A DNA stretch of 64,000 nt from Phycisphaerae bacterium (GTDB taxonomy: Bacteria; Planctomycetota; Phycisphaerae; Phycisphaerales; UBA1924): positions 57,920-121,919 of the forward strand of contig JAEUIZ010000057.1 of assembly GCA_016793805.1 (NCBI GenBank), given 5' to 3'. Made by a program: the position numbers and the translations under genes. Of the stretch, positions 46,913-54,672 are shown in pieces. The notes below the pieces were generated by a model. That model saw only the letters and a list, made by a program, of their open reading frames with translations, did no database searches and was not told where the DNA came from. How positions within the stretch are numbered: position 1 is the first letter of the stretch; each line of letters starts with the position of its first letter.

Positions 46913-47332
46913 ATGCGAATGTCCAGCCGGTTGACGCTTCTAGGTTCTGCGGCTCTCGGGGCCAGCATGGCCTCATGCACGAACGGGCATCTGACCGCAC
47001 GGGAGCATCAACCCATGACCGCCGATCAACCTCGCATCGAACTGCTCGGATTTCAGGACTGCCCCAACACCCCGGCGCTTCGCAAGAACCTTAAGGCCGC
47101 CCTCGAATCGATGGCCAAGAGGTGGGTCATCATCGACACGGATCAGGAGAAGTTGCCCGAGAGCGACCCGCGTCGACGCTGGCCAACTCCGACGATTCTC
47201 GTGAATGGCCACGACCTGTTCGGGATGCCAGCCCCAAGCGGGACGGGGATGGGCTGTCGCATGTACCCCGGTGGCGTGCCGGAGACGGTCGAGATCGAAC
47301 AGCGTTTGCGCGATGCTCTCCAGCCGGACTGA
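46913..47332 (+). CDS. Putative lipoprotein with thioredoxin-like fold
   Basis: A 139-residue protein. A lipoprotein signal with lipobox A-S-M-A-S-C (C near 23) is followed by a domain starting E-L-L-G-F-Q-D-C-P-N-T-P, where one cysteine lies in a thioredoxin-like position (C-P-N-T rather than C-x-x-C). It continues with V-I-I-D-T-D and W-P-T-P-T-I-L-V-N-G-H-D-L, typical of the thioredoxin-fold strand and cis-proline region. It may be a thiol-binding or redox lipoprotein; small mercury/selenium-related proteins have similar features, but this is not certain. ATG at 46913 gives the lipobox. Confidence 0.65.
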   Translation: MRMSSRLTLLGSAALGASMASCTNGHLTAREHQPMTADQPRIELLGFQDCPNTPALRKNLKAALESMAKRWVIIDTDQEKLPESDPRRRWPTPTILVNGHDLFGMPAPSGTGMGCRMYPGGVPETVEIEQRLRDALQPD

Positions 47333-47404
47333 TCACCATGCCGCACGTGGCCGAGTGATCCTCAACCGGCTTCGGTCGGATCGGCAGCCTCATCCCCATC
47401 ACAC

Positions 47405-47719
47405 CTTGCACACGCGCTTGCAGAAGCGCTTGCACAAGCGAGCGTCCACCCAGGTCATTCCCTGTCATCGTCGGGCTGTTGGCCCCGGTCCCGTCGCTCC
47501 CGCCGACCTCGCCGCAACTCGCGGAATCTGCAGAGTTTGTCAACGAAAGGCCGCCGGTGTCATCACCGGGGGGGGGGTGTGACATCGGCGGCAGACAAAG
47601 CGGGCGACCGGGATCGAACCGGCGACATTCAGCATGGGAACGCCCGGGCTCACGATCAAATGCCCTGTGAATCTGGCCACTTCCGACGCATCCCGCGTTC
47701 GCTTGCACACGCGCTTGCA
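47405..47719. repeat. Direct repeat of 18 bases flanking a 279-base segment
   Basis: CTTGCACACGCGCTTGCA occurs at 47405-47422 and again at 47702-47719. The first copy is followed by a partial repeat (GCGCTTGCACAAGC) at 47426-47439, and the second continues directly into CAAGC, so the unit may itself be built from shorter palindromic pieces. The tRNA-like half lies between the copies. It could be a split attachment site or a relic of slippage. Confidence 0.6.
47600..47623 (-). other. tRNA 3'-half-like sequence (T-arm plus acceptor strand)
   Basis: Read on the minus strand, 47623 to 47607 forms a T-arm: GCCGG, loop TTCGATC, then CCGGT, with four Watson-Crick pairs and one G-T pair. CGCCCGC follows as a possible acceptor 3' strand (47606-47600). 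The D-arm, anticodon stem and a matching acceptor 5' strand are not found upstream. It is thus only half a tRNA, as left behind at integration sites where a recombinase rebuilds the tRNA 3' end elsewhere. The nearest recombinase gene is at 60570. Confidence 0.4.
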
Positions 47720-47855
47720 CAAGCCCGCGCTTGATCGGCAATTCCACCTCCGCGCCCGCCCCGCGACGTTCGCCCACGGGCGGCCCGGCCCGGCGCTGGC
47801 CCCGGCGTTGGGAAGCGTCAACCGGCGGCTCGTCGGGCCAAACGTGGCGGGACGT

Positions 47856-47923
47856 GGGCGTCTACGCATACAGAATCCGCGACGATGCCGCCGTGGGCGG
47901 GGATTCTGTAGACATAGACGCCC
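47856..47923. promoter_or_regulatory. Imperfect 23-base inverted repeat upstream of cas4-cas1
   Basis: Arms at 47856-47878 and 47901-47923 pair over 23 bases with three mismatches, separated by a 22-base loop. It ends about 145 bases before the cas4-cas1 start. There is no T-run after it, so it is not a typical terminator. It might be an operator, a cruciform-forming site or the end of an old mobile unit. Nothing else in the window repeats it. Confidence 0.5.
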
Positions 47924-48067
47924 CCGAAGCCGGTCATAGGTACTTGGCGGGGGATGGTCGAACGCGATGCCCGCGGGAATAGCCGCGGGGGCATGCAGAG
48001 TTTGTTGCGTCTGTCCGAGCGCCGGCGGGTCGGCCCAAGGGATCACGACAGTCGAATTGGCCGATAC

Positions 48068-49876
48068 ATGTCGGGGGTACTTGACATGTGGCCATGCCGA
48101 GGTGTCGCCGAACATGCTTATTGCCCACGACTGTTCTACTACATGACGGTCGAGGGCGTCTTCGTGCCCAGCGCGGACACCGAGGAGGGGGCGGGAGTGC
48201 ATCGGCGCGTTGACCGGCCAAGCGCCGCGACGCCCGAGCAAGCGACCACCGAGAAGCGGACGCGTACAAAGCCAGTCGAGAAGATCGAGGAGCCGGAAGT
48301 TGACCCCGATCGCCCGCGGTCCATTCGCAGCCTGGCCCTCACGAGCGAGCGCCTGGGCCTGACCGCCACGCTCGATCTCGCAGAGATCGACGGCACGCGA
48401 GCGGTGCCGGTGGAGTACCGCAAGGGGAGGCCAAAGCGCTCCGGACAGTTCGTCGAACCTACCGACGAGATGATGGAAGAGCCGCGGCTGCTGCCCGGCC
48501 CCGAGCCGTGGCCAACCGACCGTGTGCAGGTCGGGCTGCAGGTGATCCTTTTGGAGGAGGCGGGCTACACCGTTCCCGAGGCATACCTCTATTACGCATC
48601 CGAGAAGTTGCGACTTCGCGTCGTGGTGGACGACAGCCTCAGGGAGTACGCGCTCGCCCAGCTCGACGCCGCCAAGCGGGTGGCGGAAGGGCCGCGCCCG
48701 CCTCCCCTGGTCAACGACCCGCGGTGCCCCCGCTGCTCGCTGCAGCCGATCTGCTTGCCAGACGAGATCAACCACCAGCGGCTCACGGCGATCACGGTCG
48801 AGGGCCAGACTCCTGGAACAACGCCAGATGATCTCACGCCGCGAAAGCTGTGGCCGCCGCGGGACGACGGGATTCACGTCGTCCTGCAAAAGGAGGGCAT
48901 CCGGGTTGGCGTGCGCGGGCAGTCGGTGCGGATCACCGACAAGGAGGGCCAGGTCGTCCGCGACCTGCCTCTGGCGAACATCGAATCTCTGGCCGTGCTG
49001 GGCGGCGTGCAAGTTTCCACCCAGGCACTCACGGTCTTTGCCGAGCACGAGGTGCCGGTGGCGTTCATGTCCTCCGCCGGAAGGCTGGTGGCGATGATGG
49101 ACCCGCTGGGTCCGACCAGTGCGTCAATCCGAGCCGCGCAGGTTCGGGTGCTGGATCGTCCCGAGAAGGCGCTCGAACTGGCACGGGCCATCACGGTGGC
49201 GAAGATCACCAACCAGCGCACTCTGCTGATGAGGAATCACGTCGGTCTCCCCCCACGCATCGCCGCCGACCTGCAGGAGTGCGTGAACTCGGCCGAGCGC
49301 GCCGCGACGATGGACGAACTGCGCGGGCACGAGGGGAAAGCAGCGGCGATCTACTTCGCCAACTTCGCCGGGATGTTCAAGGAGGGTGTCAAGGAGATCG
49401 CCGCACGCTTCGACGCCAACGGCCGCCAGCGCCGCCCGCCACCCGATCCGATCAACGGCGTGCTGTCGTTCGGGTACTCCATGCTTACCCACGAATGCAC
49501 CGCCGCGTGCCGGCTGGCCAGCCTTGAACCGACGCTTGGGGCACTTCATGCCACACGCCCGGGCCGCCCGGCGCTGGCGCTGGACCTCATGGAGCCGTTC
49601 CGACCCCTGATCGCCGATTCGGTGGCGGTCTCGGCGTTCAACCGCGGCGAACTGGCCGAGGGACACTTCCTCAGCACCGCCGCCGGATGTGCCCTCACCG
49701 ATTCGGGTCGCAAGGGCTTCTTCTCCGCCTACGGCCGGCGCATGGACACGGAGGTGAAGCACCCTGTGTTCGAGTACCGCCTGAACTATCGACGAATGCT
49801 CATGCTCCATGCAAGGCTGGTCGCGGCGTGGCTCCTGGGCGAGGTGCCAACGTTGGCGTTCTTGACCACGAGGTGA
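48068..49876 (+). CDS. cas4-cas1: Cas4-Cas1 fusion, type I-G adaptation protein
   Basis: A 602-residue fusion, the hallmark of type I-G (former I-U). The Cas4 part (1-240) has iron-sulfur cysteines at about C10, C19 and in C-P-R-C-S-L-Q-P-I-C (219-228), and a RecB-like core ending V-P-V-E-Y-R-K-G, where family members usually have E-x-K. The Cas1 part (about 270-602) keeps all three metal ligands: E in H-E-G-K-A-A-A-I-Y-F near 421, H in G-A-L-H-A near 493 and D in A-L-D-L-M-E-P near 505. It processes and integrates new spacers with Cas2. ATG at 48086 (seventh codon) is an alternative start. Confidence 0.93.
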   Translation: MSGVLDMWPCRGVAEHAYCPRLFYYMTVEGVFVPSADTEEGAGVHRRVDRPSAATPEQATTEKRTRTKPVEKIEEPEVDPDRPRSIRSLALTSERLGLTATLDLAEIDGTRAVPVEYRKGRPKRSGQFVEPTDEMMEEPRLLPGPEPWPTDRVQVGLQVILLEEAGYTVPEAYLYYASEKLRLRVVVDDSLREYALAQLDAAKRVAEGPRPPPLVNDPRCPRCSLQPICLPDEINHQRLTAITVEGQTPGTTPDDLTPRKLWPPRDDGIHVVLQKEGIRVGVRGQSVRITDKEGQVVRDLPLANIESLAVLGGVQVSTQALTVFAEHEVPVAFMSSAGRLVAMMDPLGPTSASIRAAQVRVLDRPEKALELARAITVAKITNQRTLLMRNHVGLPPRIAADLQECVNSAERAATMDELRGHEGKAAAIYFANFAGMFKEGVKEIAARFDANGRQRRPPPDPINGVLSFGYSMLTHECTAACRLASLEPTLGALHATRPGRPALALDLMEPFRPLIADSVAVSAFNRGELAEGHFLSTAAGCALTDSGRKGFFSAYGRRMDTEVKHPVFEYRLNYRRMLMLHARLVAAWLLGEVPTLAFLTTR

Positions 49877-49880
49877 TCCC

Positions 49881-50171
49881 ATGCGCCGGTGCTACCTCGT
49901 CTGCTACGACATCCGCAACGAGAAGCGCCTGCGCCGCGTCCACAAGTTCATGAAAGCGTACGGCGAGGGGTGGCAGTACTCGGTGTTCTACTGCACGCTC
50001 AAGGCGATCGACCGGGTCCGCCTGGAGAATGGACTGCGGGAGATCATGAACCAGAAGGAGGACCAGGTGCTCATCGTGGACCTGGGGTCCAACGAGGAGG
50101 CGGCCCGGGAGGCCTCGACGTTCATGGGTGCCGGGGTCCCGGAGCCGGAGAGCGGGATGGTCGTGATCTGA
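49881..50171 (+). CDS. cas2: CRISPR-associated protein Cas2
   Basis: A 96-residue Cas2, standard length. It begins M-R-R-C-Y-L-V-C-Y-D-I-R, with the ferredoxin-like beta strand and conserved Asp after Y. W-Q-Y-S-V-F-Y-C-T-L and V-L-I-V-D-L-G follow as in the family. It forms the scaffold for two Cas1 dimers. It starts 4 bases after cas4-cas1, so the two are co-translated. The first CRISPR repeat lies only 6 bases after its stop. Confidence 0.95.
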   Translation: MRRCYLVCYDIRNEKRLRRVHKFMKAYGEGWQYSVFYCTLKAIDRVRLENGLREIMNQKEDQVLIVDLGSNEEAAREASTFMGAGVPEPESGMVVI

Positions 50172-50177
50172 CCTGCG

Positions 50178-51714
50178 AGACCAATGGGACCGCGGCTGAT
50201 CAGCCGCGGAGACGCCGGCGCCGAGGGCGACGAGCCCCAGCCCCTCTCGCTTCAATGGGACCGCGGCTGATCAGCCGCGGAGACCTCACCGGCGCCGTCG
50301 ACGACAATCCTCTGGTACGGGCTTCAATGGGACCGCGGCTGATCAGCCGCGGAGACGCGGGGCGCGCGGCGAAGCCGTCCGAGAGGTCGCCGGAGCTTCA
50401 ATGGGACCGCGGCTGATCAGCCGCGGAGACACCGCCGCGACCGCGAAGACAGCGAGCACGCTGAGCTTCAATGGGACCGCGGCTGATCAGCCGCGGAGAC
50501 GGCGTCATCCCCGCACAGCAAATCTTCGCGCTCGAGCTTCAATGGGACCGCGGCTGATCAGCCGCGGAGACATCTTGGCTTTGGTCGAGATGAAGTCCGC
50601 TCGTCGGCTTCAATGGGACCGCGGCTGATCAGCCGCGGAGACGACGCTGGCCGCAGGCGCGGCGCACCGAGGTCTACAGCTTCAATGGGACCGCGGCTGA
50701 TCAGCCGCGGAGACCTCGTTCCAGCCGTCCTGATCACGGCAGCCGTCGGGGCTTCAATGGGACCGCGGCTGATCAGCCGCGGAGACCGAACCCCTTCTCA
50801 ACGGGACTGAACAACGCATGAAGCTTCAATGGGACCGCGGCTGATCAGCCGCGGAGACGGGAGCGTCGTCGCCTGCTGCTGGAGTCTCTGCGAGCTTCAA
50901 TGGGACCGCGGCTGATCAGCCGCGGAGACGTCGGCGCGCTGAAGGCGCGTTGTTCAAACGCCGAGCTTCAATGGGACCGCGGCTGATCAGCCGCGGAGAC
51001 CACGCGGCCCCTGAGCACCCGGAACCCGTGGCTTGCGCTTCAATGGGACCGCGGCTGATCAGCCGCGGAGACGCCGCCTCCCGCGGCGTCGAGGTCCCGT
51101 GCCCACCGCTTCAATGGGACCGCGGCTGATCAGCCGCGGAGACATGGGCGTGTCGCGTGTGGCTGTTCCTGAAAGGGTGGCTTCAATGGGACCGCGGCTG
51201 ATCAGCCGCGGAGACCTACCCACCATGCCGACCCTTGCCAAGATCGCCCAGCTTCAATGGGACCGCGGCTGATCAGCCGCGGAGACCAGCGTCGCGCCAG
51301 AACCTTCGAATCCGTAGACCTGCTTCAATGGGACCGCGGCTGATCAGCCGCGGAGACGACGTGGTGTGGGAGGATGAGGGCGATTTCGCCACGCTTCAAT
51401 GGGACCGCGGCTGATCAGCCGCGGAGACCCGTCCAACACCGCGTCGCAGGCGGTCGAGTTCGCGCTTCAATGGGACCGCGGCTGATCAGCCGCGGAGACA
51501 AGACAATGTATCCCTAACGCCCTCAGCAGCACCAGCTTCAATGGGACCGCGGCTGATCAGCCGCGGAGACCTGCTTGTCCCCGAACTTGTCGGGATTAGC
51601 CTTGATGCTTCAATGGGACCGCGGCTGATCAGCCGCGGAGACGACGGCGCACCGAACCTCGCAGGACGGCGCGAGCGGGCTTCAATGGGACCGCGGCTGA
51701 TCAGCCGCGGAGAC
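50178..51714 (-). CRISPR. CRISPR array, 22 repeats and 21 spacers, type I-G
   Basis: Repeats of 36 bases start at 50178, 50249, 50321, 50395, 50465, 50536, 50607, 50679, 50751, 50823, 50894, 50965, 51037, 51108, 51180, 51251, 51322, 51393, 51464, 51535, 51607 and 51679. Spacers are 34-38 bases. The core is a perfect 20-base palindrome CCGCGGCTGATCAGCCGCGG. On the minus strand the repeat starts GTCTCCGC and ends ATTGAAGC, the usual 3' end of a crRNA handle. The copy at 50178 has four changed bases at that end, as expected of the oldest, leader-distal repeat, so the array most likely reads on the minus strand from the right. No two spacers looked identical. Confidence 0.97.
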
Positions 51715-51948
51715 GGCCGCACTCGCTACATCTTGTTTCGAAAGAGTTTACGAATATGCCAGCGAGCATGACGCGCGTGCTGACCAGGAATCTGGCAATA
51801 AATGATCGAGCCATGGTGAAAAATCCATGGAATCCAGCGGGAAAGTGCGGGTTGCGAGCGTACCCGGCACCCCCCTTCACCACCGTTGCACTCGCGGAAG
51901 ACGGAATAGGTGCTGTTCGGATATCAAAGAACTGAATCCACACAAGCA
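51715..51948 (-). promoter_or_regulatory. Putative CRISPR leader
   Basis: This 234-base stretch joins the array and the csb2 stop. It is clearly richer in A and T than its surroundings, lacks an open gene, and borders the intact end of the array, which makes it the best candidate leader for transcription on the minus strand and for new spacer insertion. It contains CCATGG twice (51811 and 51825) eight bases apart. Its position downstream of csb2, with the leader shared by no cas promoter, is an inference from array polarity. Confidence 0.6.
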
Positions 51949-53538
51949 TCATGTCACGGATTCTACTGCACACACGCCTAACCCGCAATGACGACCCGCA
52001 CCCAGGGTGAGCGGGCCGGAAATGGGCGACGCGAACTGCAGACGCACATGGATCGCCGGCAGATGCGCGAGGTAGTCTGGCCTCTTGAACGCCGCGAGCG
52101 ACTGCGGCAGTGCGCCGCCGACGTGCGGCTGCCACGCCGCGCGACGCGACTCGAGCCAGACCACCGCTGCGGGGTCGATCCCGGCGTGGCGGAGGCACTC
52201 CAGGAGGAGTCGCTCTCGCTTGGCGATGGTGTTGTCGTCGTACCCGGGCAGGATGACCGGCGTGACGGAGGCCCATGCCGTCCGGGATTCCTCGGTTGAT
52301 CGAGCAGCGTACAGGCGGAACACCCGGGAAAACTCGGCCTCGTCCGGCTCGACGGGCTCCAGACGGGCGACCGGGCCTCGATCTTCGTCGTGGAGGACTA
52401 CACCGGCAAGGCGTTGGGAGACCCAGCGTACGGAGCGACCATCGCCACCAAAAGGCTCCGCAATGATGACCCGGCGGATCATCCCGTCCGCGTGGGTGTG
52501 GCCGATGCTGGGCAACGGCAGATAGGAGAAGCGGGGGTGCGAATCGTCCTTGCTCCGACGCTTCGCTGTTCCCGAGGGGCCGTGCCCGGCCACGAAGCGG
52601 AGGGCCCATTCGTTGGTGCGCCACGCGCCGGGGCGGTGATCGAGGTCGGCCTTCGCGGCCACGCACGCGGCGTGCCGGAGCATGGCGGCAACATGATTGG
52701 CCCGCGCTGCGGGAAAGGCGGCATACCCCGTGTCGCTATCGAACGGGCGGAGGACAAACGCGGCGAAGGGGCGCGGGGGGAGGTCCGAGGCACGCCGATA
52801 GGCCGCGGTCGTAAACGCGCGCAGCGGTGCAGCGGGGTGAAACACGCCGTCCTTGAGACGATCAAGGAACGTGGCATGGCGGGCGATGAGCGCGTCGAGC
52901 GTGCCGCGAACGGGAAGGCGCAGGCCGGGGGTGCCGGGGCGTGCGGGTTCCCAGAGTTCGCCCGGCAGTGCGGCAGCCCCGGCGTCGTCGATGAGGCGGG
53001 CATCGCCGATCGCCGCGTCGATCCCCCAGCCGAGGGCGACGATGCACCGTGCGGCGGCGGCGAGGGTTCCTTCGTGCCGGACGGCCTCACGCCGCTGGTC
53101 ATCGGTCAACAACCAGAGGTAATGTACGGTCGAACCGTCGAGCAGGTGCGTCGGGCGGAAGACCTTCTTCGTGCGGTCCTCGAAGGTGGCGAGGGTGTCG
53201 CCCCTGGCCCACTGCGCGGCCACGAGATCGGCGGAGTTGTTGGGAACGTAGCGCGGCACGGCTTGCCCCGTGACAACTCGCGGGGCAATGATCGTGGGCG
53301 CAGCGTTCTCGCACAGACACTCCAGCCATTTCAGAGCCGCGACGGGCGCATCGGCGGTGAGCGCTGCGCGGCCCGACCCATTCTCCCCGGCCCATCGCGC
53401 CGCCGCGCCCGCGACCATCGCCTGAAAGAGCCGCAGCGGCGAGGGCGGCCACTCGTTTGGGGCGGCGTCCTCCTTGCCCATGCGCGCATGGCACGTGGGC
53501 TGGAGGAAGGTGACGGAGATGTGGAGGTGGGAGGGCAT
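51949..53538 (-). CDS. csb2: Csb2, Cas5-Cas6 fusion of type I-G
   Basis: A 529-residue Csb2 (GSU0054-type), the Cas5-Cas6 fusion of subtype I-G that binds the crRNA 5' handle and processes pre-crRNA. The N terminus starts H-L-H-I-S-V-T-F-L with the E-W-P-P-S-P-L-R-L-F-Q-A motif. The C-terminal RAMP end has the glycine-rich loop L-T-L-G-A-G-R-H-C-G-L-G. It is the last gene of the interference operon and 6 bases from csb1. Length agrees with the family. The palindromic repeat suits hairpin cleavage by this protein. Confidence 0.92.
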   Translation of the reverse strand: MPSHLHISVTFLQPTCHARMGKEDAAPNEWPPSPLRLFQAMVAGAAARWAGENGSGRAALTADAPVAALKWLECLCENAAPTIIAPRVVTGQAVPRYVPNNSADLVAAQWARGDTLATFEDRTKKVFRPTHLLDGSTVHYLWLLTDDQRREAVRHEGTLAAAARCIVALGWGIDAAIGDARLIDDAGAAALPGELWEPARPGTPGLRLPVRGTLDALIARHATFLDRLKDGVFHPAAPLRAFTTAAYRRASDLPPRPFAAFVLRPFDSDTGYAAFPAARANHVAAMLRHAACVAAKADLDHRPGAWRTNEWALRFVAGHGPSGTAKRRSKDDSHPRFSYLPLPSIGHTHADGMIRRVIIAEPFGGDGRSVRWVSQRLAGVVLHDEDRGPVARLEPVEPDEAEFSRVFRLYAARSTEESRTAWASVTPVILPGYDDNTIAKRERLLLECLRHAGIDPAAVVWLESRRAAWQPHVGGALPQSLAAFKRPDYLAHLPAIHVRLQFASPISGPLTLGAGRHCGLGVCAVESVT

Positions 53539-53544
53539 AAGGCG

Positions 53545-54672
53545 CTACTCCGTTGCCTCGGCGGACGCTTTCTTGCTCTTCCGAGCTTTCTTGCCGCTCT
53601 TCGTCTCCGCAACGTCACTCTGCGCGAGTTTCTTGCAAAACTCCACCGTCTTGGACTCTCCGACGCCGAACTTCTGCGCCGCGTCGTTCGCGTACTTGCG
53701 TGCCTCATCGTGCGTGATGCGCTGTGGGTCGCGCCGCCCGTCGGGATGAACGAGGCTGAACTCTCTCGGCGCGGGTTTGGCGTCGGGGTCGAGGACGAGC
53801 GTGCACCCCTGGCGGAGATAGCCGACGAAGGCGCTGGGGTGGGTGAAGGCCACGAGGGACAGGCCGAGGATGTAGCGGCGGAGTGCGAGCGTCGCGCTCT
53901 CATCTGCTCCGGCCTTCAGAAGGCGCAGCGCGGCGAGGTTCAGCGTCGCGTAGCGCCGGATGCCGCCGGTGGCGATGACGCCGCCGTGTGAGCCGGAGGC
54001 GGGGTTGTGGACGAATCCTCGCTGGGCCAACGGGCTCTTTTTGTTCCCCTCAGCCTTGGACTTGTCCTCCTCGCTGAAAACCTCGAGCGCCGAGTAGTCC
54101 AGGGGAGGAACGTACACCGCACCGCGGGTCAGCACCCGCACGTTGAAGGCGCGGATGGTCGAGGCGACAACGCGCGGCAGTTTCGCCTGCGTGTCGCGGG
54201 AGTCCCACACACCAAAGACCAGCGAGGTCGGGGCGATCTTCGCGAGCGGTCCGGCGTCGCCCCGCAGCACGTCCTTGAAGGCCTTTTTGATGTCGGTGGC
54301 CAGTGATGTGCAGCGGGCGATCGCGTCGCCGGCCCGATGGCCCGCGTCGAGGAGGTTGACCTTCTTCTCTTCGCTGGCCATGATGACGACCTGCGGCACG
54401 AGCCCTTGGTACCTCTCACGGGCGAACACCGGCTCGACGCGGTTGGCCTGCGAGCCCACGGAGTCGATGAGGCAAACGTTTTCTCCGCCCGGCTGGCCGT
54501 TGAAGGGGCCATCGATGTTGTAGCCGCCCGGGAACCCGTCACCCGCAGCGAACGTTGCGGGAAACACTACCCCATCGCGCCCCTCAACGGGCATGAGGTG
54601 TTCGCGGATGACGAGTGCGGCGGGCCCGCCGTCGTGAAGCCAGGCGTCGTACTTAGTCAACAGGTCACTCAT
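53545..54672 (-). CDS. csb1: Csb1, Cas7 backbone protein of type I-G
   Basis: A 375-residue Csb1 (GSU0053-type), the Cas7-like backbone subunit that lines the crRNA. It starts at M-S-D-L-L-T (ATG 54672), overlapping the csb3 stop by four bases. Visible segments: D-S-V-G-S-Q-A-N-R-V-E-P, L-V-F-G-V-W-D-S-R-D-T-Q-A-K, and G-G-I-R-R-Y-A-T-L-N-L. A lysine-rich tail (K-S-G-K-K-A-R-K-S-K-K) closes the protein and may assist RNA binding. The 6-base gap to csb2 implies coupled expression. Confidence 0.92.
   Translation of the reverse strand: MSDLLTKYDAWLHDGGPAALVIREHLMPVEGRDGVVFPATFAAGDGFPGGYNIDGPFNGQPGGENVCLIDSVGSQANRVEPVFARERYQGLVPQVVIMASEEKKVNLLDAGHRAGDAIARCTSLATDIKKAFKDVLRGDAGPLAKIAPTSLVFGVWDSRDTQAKLPRVVASTIRAFNVRVLTRGAVYVPPLDYSALEVFSEEDKSKAEGNKKSPLAQRGFVHNPASGSHGGVIATGGIRRYATLNLAALRLLKAGADESATLALRRYILGLSLVAFTHPSAFVGYLRQGCTLVLDPDAKPAPREFSLVHPDGRRDPQRITHDEARKYANDAAQKFGVGESKTVEFCKKLAQSDVAETKSGKKARKSKKASAEATE

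Larger units (their letters stand above)
47333..48067. other. Gene-poor stretch with repeats and tRNA-like half
   Basis: These 735 bases lie between the lipoprotein and cas4-cas1. They hold an 18-base direct repeat at 47405-47422 and 47702-47719, a 10-base poly-G run at 47568-47577, a tRNA 3'-half-like sequence at 47600-47623 and a 23-base imperfect inverted repeat at 47856-47923. No believable protein-coding gene is seen; the open frames on both strands reflect high GC. Such remnants are typical of an integration or recombination junction. Confidence 0.55.

Noticed and set aside
47600..47690. A complete tRNA gene
   Set aside because: Only the T-arm and acceptor 3' strand are present; D-arm, anticodon arm and matching 5' acceptor strand are not found.
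47540..49048. A 502-codon minus-strand frame overlapping cas4-cas1
   Set aside because: The plus-strand Cas4-Cas1 is certain, and the frame crosses the tRNA-like half and poly-G run.
50178..51714. CRISPR array read on the plus strand from a leader near cas2
   Set aside because: There are only 6 bases between cas2 and the first repeat, no leader-like stretch, and the altered repeat is at that end.
49889..51771. Short proteins repeating M-G-P-R-L-I-S-R-G-D
   Set aside because: They are translations of the CRISPR repeats with spacers and are not genes.
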